DNA of 55,610 nucleotides, taken from contig DQRJ01000006.1 in the NCBI GenBank assembly GCA_015663855.1, forward strand, positions 1 through 55,610. Direction: 5' to 3'. Shown in pieces: positions 49,824 to 55,610 of this stretch (position 1 is its first letter; the number at the start of each line of letters is the position of its first letter). The position numbers were made by a program, and so were the translations under genes. This DNA is from Flavobacteriales bacterium (GTDB lineage: Bacteria > Bacteroidota > Bacteroidia > Flavobacteriales_D > Sanyastnellaceae). A model generated the notes under the pieces. It was given only the letters and a program-made list of their open reading frames with translations, did no database searches and was not told the origin of the DNA.

Positions 49824-50615
49824 TTACTCAAGAATCATCTGCGAAGAGTGTGCGCCAACTTTTACGGTATAAATACCTCTTGCATAAGCGCTAACATCTA
49901 TAGTCACCTGCTCCTCAAAAGTTGAGTAAACTTTGCTTCCGAGAGTGTTGAAAATCGTTACCCTCTCTTTTCCAGGATTTTTAATGGTTACCTGTGAAGA
50001 TGCGGGGTTAGGGAAAAGTTTGAAGCTAAGCTCTGTACCTACACCTCCTACCGCATCTGGAGAACTACAATTACACTCTGCATCGTAGACCTCGTCCGTA
50101 GTAGCCGGATCTCCATCATCGCAAGTCATTCCTTCAAACGCACAACTCCCATCATCCACAGTAGCATCCGCATTAAAATTACACGCTACCGCATCCATAC
50201 ATCCTTGAACGTCTCCTCCTCCTGCGACAACAGTCAAAGAGGCAACCATCCCATTGGCAGCATGGCCATAACCAGAACAATCATAATTATATACTCCCTC
50301 AATAGTAAATGTATGGGTACCTATACACACTCCCATTTTTGAACCCTCAATCAGAGGAAAGTGGAATGATTCTGGATTTCCGAAAGACATGCTAGTGAGA
50401 ACACTTATATCTCCGTTTGCATTGTGAGTTCCCTCGATATTCACCCAACCTACTGTAGTTCCCACAGTTATTTCTAGTTCAGATGGTGCAAAGTATACGT
50501 CTCCTGTTTCGATGAGGACATCCGCTCCTGGACAGATATCTGCTTGGGCTTGAGAAGTGCTCGTAAAAGCAAGAGAAGTTGTTAACGCGAGAAAACTAAG
50601 TAGAATATTTTTCAT
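49824..50615 (-). CDS. T9SS-exported cupredoxin
   Basis: This 263-residue protein has a signal peptide (cleavage near SQAQ, about 24) and a type 1 copper domain (about 28-132) with His64 (GTHNAN) and Cys113-x4-His118-x4-Met123 (YDCSGYGHAANGM), all four likely copper ligands. One Cys-rich GCMDAVACNF...DDGSC unit follows (about 138-160), then a T9SS sorting domain beginning LFPNPASSQVT. Electron transfer outside the cell is a reasonable guess. The same Cys-rich unit fills the giant protein next door. Confidence 0.9.
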   Translation of the reverse strand: MKNILLSFLALTTSLAFTSTSQAQADICPGADVLIETGDVYFAPSELEITVGTTVGWVNIEGTHNANGDISVLTSMSFGNPESFHFPLIEGSKMGVCIGTHTFTIEGVYNYDCSGYGHAANGMVASLTVVAGGGDVQGCMDAVACNFNADATVDDGSCAFEGMTCDDGDPATTDEVYDAECNCSSPDAVGGVGTELSFKLFPNPASSQVTIKNPGKERVTIFNTLGSKVYSTFEEQVTIDVSAYARGIYTVKVGAHSSQMILE

Positions 50616-50638
50616 ATCAAATTTATTAAGTATAAAAC

Positions 50639-50646
50639 CAAATCTA
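50639..50646 (-). promoter_or_regulatory. -7 box of cupredoxin gene
   Basis: TAGATTTG on the minus strand lies 23 bases before the ATG at 50615. A TTG is 15 nt upstream, shorter than the usual spacing. A second match, TAAATTTG, lies nearer the ATG. Confidence 0.4.
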
Positions 50647-50832
50647 AGTCATTTTTCCTATCAAAGGAAGGTTTGGTGGATTTTAAAATCGAATCAAGAG
50701 TTAATTCTATTGTCACATTACCATTCTCTACTTTGTTAGACCTAACAACCTGATTTTCAACAATCATGTAACTTACCACATAAAATTTAAGAATAATGAC
50801 TATATTGCATCGACTAATCAAATTGTGTCGCT

Positions 50833-53800
50833 TTGTTTCTAATCTTACCAAATACCGATTTTCTAAAGTACCTGCGTTACAAGACAGCCGTTAAACCGCT
50901 GACCCTCAGTGTAATGCTTGTGTTTACGGTACTTTTAACTAGTAATGTATTTGGTCAATATCAATACACGTTAACTATTGAGTCTAGCCCCGCTTTAACT
51001 CCTGAACTTACAACGTATAGATTCTACGTTGACATGCAAGACCCTACCGATAGGATGAGTGCCGTTTACGGCAATGATACTTTTCCGTTAGAAGTAAATG
51101 CACCTGACGGAGTTTTCAACTCCGCATTCAACTCAAGCTGGAATGCGTCGGGGATTATACCTGCTTTTATTGCAGTGTTTCCCGAGATGGTAGATGACAC
51201 CTATGCCACCATCGGATTAGACATGGCTGCTTCTGAATCTGGAATTGCAAATGCCGCCGACCCTTCTTTAGTACAAGATCCTAGCCAGCCGATTTCTACA
51301 TTCTTCGATACTGATGGGGCTACTCAATTGCTTTCTAACACTTTCACCGGTAGTTCTTGGTATGTATTGAATGGCTCTGACAATGCTTTGCCTGACGCGA
51401 ACCTAAGGGTGTTAATCCTTCAGGTGACTACCTCTAATACTGGTGGTATCTCAGGAAGATTGAATGTCCAGTTATTTCCTCTTGGCTATGGACCAAACCA
51501 AATCAATACTATTTATTTATTCGATGGAGAAGGCACCTTCTATCATTACGACGGGTTTATTCACGGATGTATGGATCCTCTTGCCTGTAATTTTATGCCT
51601 GAAGCTGAGGTAGATGAGTATTGCGATTACTTTTCTTGTCTCCCTATAGGTTGTACTGATTCTACGGCTTGTAACTACGACCCTTTAGCCGATTTTGAGG
51701 ATGGTACTTGTGAGTATGCTTTAGCCGGATATAATTGTGATGGTTCGTGTTTTAACGATAGTGATGGAGATGGGATATGTGATGTCGAGGAGATTGCGGG
51801 ATGTCAGGACTCCGAGGCATGTAATTTCAATTCTCTCGCGACAGATTCCGACGGAAGTTGTGTTTATGCTGAGGTGGGGTATGATTGCCAAGGCATTTGC
51901 ATCCTCGATGAGAATGAAAATGGCGTGTGTGATTTTGAAGAAGTTTATGGGTGTAGTATTCCTACCGCTTGTAATTACAACCCTGCAACTACTGTCGATG
52001 ATGGAAGTTGTGAGTTCGTCTCGTGCTTAGTTCCGGGCTGCGTAGATATCGAAGCTTGTAACTTCGATGCTGGTGCAGAAATCGATGATGGCAGTTGTGA
52101 ATACCCTCCTACAGGTTATGACTGCCTCGGGGCTTGCTTGCTCGACACCGATGGCGATGGCGTATGCGACCCCTTTGAAGTTTTAGGGTGTACTAACTCG
52201 ACAGCGTTAAACTTCGACCCATCGGCAACCGATGACGACGGTTCGTGTACATATCCGCCCGACCCAATTCTCCCTCCTGAAGAATTCGACTTTACCCCTA
52301 CTCCTTTCGCCGGAACTATGCTTGGCAATATCACTCTAGACGGAGCGGCTTGTGAAGAAATAGACTGGGTAGCAGCGTTCGACCCTGATGGAAACTGTGC
52401 TGGTTCTGCTCCACTCTTTATGGATGGAGGAACGGCTTACATTATTTTGACTATTTATGGCGATGAGTCTTTGACTACATTAATAGACGAAGGACTTTCA
52501 GACGGCGATTATTTCACCCTGAAGTTATTCGACGCAAGCACCCTAAATATTTATGAGTACTATGAGGATACGGGAGTAGTGGAGTTCCAAGGGTGGTCAA
52601 ACACGAATGGCGCACCTATGCCTGGATATGCGAACCCTAATGTGAATTACGACTTCCTTTCTATAGCTTACGTTCCAGAATGTCTTGATCCTCTAGCATG
52701 TAATTTCGACCCGTCTTCAACATCGAATCTAAATTGTATTTATCCAGACACGGGATATGATTGTGACGGAATTTGTCTCAACGATTTCGATAACGACGGG
52801 GTATGTGACGAGTTCGAGATAGAGGGATGTACAGATCTTTCAGCATGTAATTTCGACTCTTTAGCTACGAATGACGACGGCACCTGTGCTACCCTTGACG
52901 AATGTGGCATATGCGGAGGAACGGGCATTCCCGATGGCAACTGTGATTGTGCCGGAAACCAACTCGATGCCCTTGGCGTTTGTGGTGGAACTTGCTTAGT
53001 AGATGCTGACGCAGACGGAATTTGTGATGACGTTGACGACTGCGTAGGTACTCTCGACGAGTGCAGCGTATGTAACGGCCCAGGTGCGATTTACGAATGT
53101 GGATGTTCAGATATCCCAGCAGGCGATTGTGACTGTAACGGAAACCAGCTCGACGCTCTCGGAGTCTGTGGTGGTTCCTGCGTGGCCGATGCCGACGGAG
53201 ATGGAATCTGTGACGACGTGGACGACTGCATAGGAGCACTCGATGAGTGTGGAGTTTGTAACGGACCTGGTGCGATATACGAGTGTGGATGTTCTGATAT
53301 CCCAGCTGGAGATTGCGACTGTAGTGGAAATCAACTTGATGTATTAGGTGTTTGTGGTGGCTCGTGCCAGGCAGATGCTGACGTAGACGGAATTTGTGAC
53401 GACGTGGACGAATGTGTAGGCGCTCTCGATGAGTGTGGAGTTTGTAACGGCCCGGGAGCAGTATATGAGTGTGGATGTTCTGACATTCCTACGGGAGACT
53501 GTGATTGCGCAGGAAACCAGCTCGACGCCCTCGGAGTTTGTGGAGGGGATTGCCTTAACGACACAGACGGTGATGGGATTTGTGATACCGACGAAATTCC
53601 TGGATGCACAGACTTAACAGCTTGCAACTTCAACCCTCTCGCAACGGATGAAGATGGGACTTGTGCTGTAATCGATGAATGTGGAATTTGTGGCGGTTTA
53701 GGAATTCCAGAAGGTGATTGCGATTGTAACGGAAACCAATTAGATGCACTTGGAATATGTGGAGGCGACTGCATCGAAGACCTCGATTTAGATGGAGTAT

Positions 53801-54471
53801 GCGATGTAGATGAGGTTTTAGGGTGTGATGACGAGACAGCTATTAACTTCAACCCAGAAGCTACCGAGAATGATGGGAACTGCAACTACGACACGTTAGG
53901 ACCAGAAACATTTACCTACACCCCTACTCCTACGTCGGGAACTTTATACGGAACTATAAAGGTTGACGGGATAATGGCAAACGGGCTAGACTGGATTGCC
54001 GCTTTCGATGAGAGCGGGAATTGCGCTGGAGCGAATTCTATATTGATGAATGGAGGAGTGGCGTACGCGAACCTTACTATTTATGGGGACGACGGTACCA
54101 CGAACTTAATTGACGAAGGGATGAACGTCGGGGATAGCTTCCAGCTCGTGCTATACGATGCAAGCGAAGACGTATATATTACGTATCTCGACGATCTCGG
54201 AAGCGACCTCCTTTCAGGGTGGGAAAACACCTACGGAGCTCCTATACCTGCTTGGAATAACCCTCTATACGTATTCGATTTTATCACTTCCGTTCCTTGC
54301 CCCGGCGACTATAACGAAGACGGACAAGTGCAACTTACCGACCTCCTTGACTTCTTAACTGCATATGGATCCTCGTGTACTGGATGTCCACAAGATTCAA
54401 ATAACGACGGACTCGTACAACTAACCGACCTACTAAATTTCCTTGGACTTTACGGCAATAACTGCCCTTAA
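50833..54471 (+). CDS. giant secreted Cys-rich repeat protein
   Basis: The frame gives 1,212 residues from a TTG at 50833; the first ATG is at 50914. The TTG or a nearby start is favoured because it supplies the basic n-region (KYLRYKTAVK) before the signal helix (cleavage near NVFGQ). Regions: beta-rich N-terminal domain (about 45-240); GCxD..ACNF.P.A..DDGSC units alternating with thrombospondin type 3-like D-D-G-CD loops (about 245-480 and 615-1025); two related beta domains (about 490-610 and 1030-1150, WVAAFD..GNCAG, LTIYGD); a C-terminal pair of dockerin-like loops (DYNEDGQVQLTDLLDFL, SNNDGLVQLTDLLNFL). It should be extracellular, calcium-binding and disulfide-rich. No T9SS domain is seen. 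Confidence 0.8.
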   Translation: MFLILPNTDFLKYLRYKTAVKPLTLSVMLVFTVLLTSNVFGQYQYTLTIESSPALTPELTTYRFYVDMQDPTDRMSAVYGNDTFPLEVNAPDGVFNSAFNSSWNASGIIPAFIAVFPEMVDDTYATIGLDMAASESGIANAADPSLVQDPSQPISTFFDTDGATQLLSNTFTGSSWYVLNGSDNALPDANLRVLILQVTTSNTGGISGRLNVQLFPLGYGPNQINTIYLFDGEGTFYHYDGFIHGCMDPLACNFMPEAEVDEYCDYFSCLPIGCTDSTACNYDPLADFEDGTCEYALAGYNCDGSCFNDSDGDGICDVEEIAGCQDSEACNFNSLATDSDGSCVYAEVGYDCQGICILDENENGVCDFEEVYGCSIPTACNYNPATTVDDGSCEFVSCLVPGCVDIEACNFDAGAEIDDGSCEYPPTGYDCLGACLLDTDGDGVCDPFEVLGCTNSTALNFDPSATDDDGSCTYPPDPILPPEEFDFTPTPFAGTMLGNITLDGAACEEIDWVAAFDPDGNCAGSAPLFMDGGTAYIILTIYGDESLTTLIDEGLSDGDYFTLKLFDASTLNIYEYYEDTGVVEFQGWSNTNGAPMPGYANPNVNYDFLSIAYVPECLDPLACNFDPSSTSNLNCIYPDTGYDCDGICLNDFDNDGVCDEFEIEGCTDLSACNFDSLATNDDGTCATLDECGICGGTGIPDGNCDCAGNQLDALGVCGGTCLVDADADGICDDVDDCVGTLDECSVCNGPGAIYECGCSDIPAGDCDCNGNQLDALGVCGGSCVADADGDGICDDVDDCIGALDECGVCNGPGAIYECGCSDIPAGDCDCSGNQLDVLGVCGGSCQADADVDGICDDVDECVGALDECGVCNGPGAVYECGCSDIPTGDCDCAGNQLDALGVCGGDCLNDTDGDGICDTDEIPGCTDLTACNFNPLATDEDGTCAVIDECGICGGLGIPEGDCDCNGNQLDALGICGGDCIEDLDLDGVCDVDEVLGCDDETAINFNPEATENDGNCNYDTLGPETFTYTPTPTSGTLYGTIKVDGIMANGLDWIAAFDESGNCAGANSILMNGGVAYANLTIYGDDGTTNLIDEGMNVGDSFQLVLYDASEDVYITYLDDLGSDLLSGWENTYGAPIPAWNNPLYVFDFITSVPCPGDYNEDGQVQLTDLLDFLTAYGSSCTGCPQDSNNDGLVQLTDLLNFLGLYGNNCP
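53059..53610 (+). repeat. three tandem 62-codon repeats
   Basis: Three 186-bp units begin at 53059, 53245 and 53431. Each encodes ECxVCNGPGA(I/V)YECGCSDIP followed by GDCDC.GNQLD and a CDDVD loop. Protein identity is very high while many codons differ at third positions, so the units are old and held by selection. Confidence 0.85.
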
Positions 54472-54499
54472 AATGAATTTTCAAATAAAACATATAACC

Positions 54500-55610
54500 A
54501 TGAAGAAGCTTCTACCCCTTCTATTTTGTGCATTTTTCAGCACTCCGTTCTTTGCCCAAACCGGTACTGGTATAGTACTCCTAACTGGGCCTACTCACAC
54601 ATTTACTCCTACTACAGTAGACTCAGCCTCCAGTTTTGATTTCCAGCTGGTAAATACTGTTGCTATAGAGCAAACTGTATTATTCGGCGGTCTGAACGCT
54701 CCGTTTGCTTTGGCCGATAACACCCCTCAGGTTGTTGCGGCTTCAGACACGTTGGATCTTTCCATCTCCTTTACCCCTTCATCTATAGGTGCCTTTTCGG
54801 ACACTTTGAACGTAGTAGGTACCATATTCGGTGACGCTATGCTCGTGGTTAGTGGAGACGGGATTCAGGTCCAGCTCACATGGGTTTCGGACACTTTACA
54901 ATTTGCTACTACAGCTATAGGCCAAACCGATACAGTAGCTCTTTCCCTTTCTAGCGTTGGCGATGGCACAGCTGTAATCTCAGACTTACAGTTCAGCAAT
55001 TCGATATTTACGGTGGATTCTGCGGCATCTCAATTTAATATCGCACAGGGAACGACCGACAATATAACTTTCGTATTCGCTCCCATCAACGCTGGTGAGT
55101 TTAGCGAGACCGTCACCATTTCTACTAACGATCCCAATAACTCGCAGATTGTAATTACTCTTCTCTCGACTGGGATTTCTGAAGTGAGTGGTGAAGTCTG
55201 CGATTTGGTTTGGACTGTAGTAAACTCACCATTCACTCTTGTGGGCGACATAGTCGTACCCGAAGGATGTAGCTTAACTATAGATCCAGGTGTAGAAGTA
55301 AATATGGGTGGACATAAACTAACTGCAAATGGAGAATTTGTATGTCTAGGAACCTCAGAAGCTCCCATTACAATACAAGGAGGTGTTGTTCACTTAGGTC
55401 CTGGAGCTCCTGCTCTCATAGAATACCTCGTATATGAAGGTTGGGGAGGTGATGTAAATGTTGACAGCCCATACGCTCTTCTTTACTACAACAACTTTGG
55501 GTCAATTGAAGGTCAATATGATTTTGATTGCTATGATCAATATTATAACAATTACCATACTGGTACTACAACATCCTATAGTTCTTATGGGTGTCAAAAT
55601 TTCTATAGAA
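54500..55610 (+). CDS. secreted choice-of-anchor/ASH-domain protein, partial
   Basis: The ATG at 54500 opens a frame running past the window end (370 codons seen). It has a signal peptide (MKKLLPLLFCAFF, cleavage near FFAQ, about 20), two Hydin/ASH-like domains of the choice-of-anchor D type (about 25-125 and 130-225; FTPSSIGAFSDTLNV, FAPINAGEFSETVTI), then the beginning of a right-handed beta-helix (IVVPEGCSLTIDPGVEVNMGG). It lies 28 bp after the giant repeat gene and is probably co-transcribed. The C-terminus, perhaps with a T9SS domain, is not seen. Confidence 0.8.
   Translation, partial: MKKLLPLLFCAFFSTPFFAQTGTGIVLLTGPTHTFTPTTVDSASSFDFQLVNTVAIEQTVLFGGLNAPFALADNTPQVVAASDTLDLSISFTPSSIGAFSDTLNVVGTIFGDAMLVVSGDGIQVQLTWVSDTLQFATTAIGQTDTVALSLSSVGDGTAVISDLQFSNSIFTVDSAASQFNIAQGTTDNITFVFAPINAGEFSETVTISTNDPNNSQIVITLLSTGISEVSGEVCDLVWTVVNSPFTLVGDIVVPEGCSLTIDPGVEVNMGGHKLTANGEFVCLGTSEAPITIQGGVVHLGPGAPALIEYLVYEGWGGDVNVDSPYALLYYNNFGSIEGQYDFDCYDQYYNNYHTGTTTSYSSYGCQNFYR

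Noticed and set aside
53059..53610. CRISPR-like array
   Set aside because: The 186-bp repeats are coding, in frame, with no short spacers; no cas genes occur in the window.
52889..53885. Long minus-strand frames opposite the giant repeat protein
   Set aside because: They are Arg/His- or Ser/Pro-rich shadows created by the Cys/Asp/Gly codons of the real gene; the plus frame has signal peptide and motifs.

Overview
The window reads as a chromosome segment of a marine-type Bacteroidota, most likely order Flavobacteriales (Cryomorphaceae, Schleiferiaceae or Crocinitomicaceae-like). The evidence is secreted proteins with type IX secretion (T9SS) C-terminal sorting domains, the Bacteroidota lipoprotein N-acyltransferase Lnb, the small ribosomal protein bL38 (DUF4295) beside rpmG and ftsY, a fused E1 alpha/beta 2-oxoacid dehydrogenase, promoters of the Bacteroidota type (TTG about 18-23 nt before TAnnTTTG), almost no Shine-Dalgarno sites, and Cys-rich secreted repeats typical of marine Flavobacteriales. 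No species can be named from the sequence.

Layout. 1-7.9 kb: a partial tRNA-Ala and a compact leftward envelope operon (dapF-lnb, lipoprotein, outer-membrane protein, kdsA, T9SS protein, small secreted protein). 7.9-10.7 kb: rightward E1 enzyme and a secreted unknown. 10.7-15.3 kb: leftward porin, then queE-rimO-ftsY downstream of bL38-rpmG. 15.4-18.7 kb: ftsK-lolA. 18.7-22.3 kb: guaA with a binding-protein-like gene, and maf. 22.3-27.8 kb: carbonic anhydrase plus SulP transporter, a methyltransferase, and selD-mnmH for tRNA selenouridine. 27.8-31.9 kb: small exported or membrane proteins, a TonB-dependent receptor and a short membrane protein. 32.0-33.7 kb: a LytS/LytTR two-component pair. 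33.7-40.8 kb: a six-gene rightward operon encoding a PqqD-like protein, an ATP-grasp ligase, a type III PLP decarboxylase, a urea-transporter/M23-peptidase fusion, a TPR/beta-barrel protein and a TPR protein. This is the best candidate for an undescribed pathway, probably making and exporting a small amine- or peptide-like product. 40.8-43.4 kb: GMC oxidoreductase, membrane protein and YjdM.

43.46-47.50 kb is a decayed 4-kb integrative element in the 3' end of tRNA-Arg(TCT). It is bounded by a 16-bp direct repeat and carries a frameshifted, truncated tyrosine recombinase, the tail of a TPR gene and a tight SDR-CPBP-epimerase operon. The element appears to have supplied the present tRNA 3' end, including an encoded CCA that the other complete tRNAs in the window lack.

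47.6-55.6 kb holds a Cys/Lys-rich exported repeat protein, tRNA-Ser and tRNA-Pro, and a run of secreted proteins: a T9SS redoxin, a T9SS cupredoxin, a 1,212-residue Cys-rich repeat protein and a partial choice-of-anchor protein cut by the window end. Starts were adjusted where the longest frame began upstream of a better ATG. All functions come from motif reading; no database search was run.
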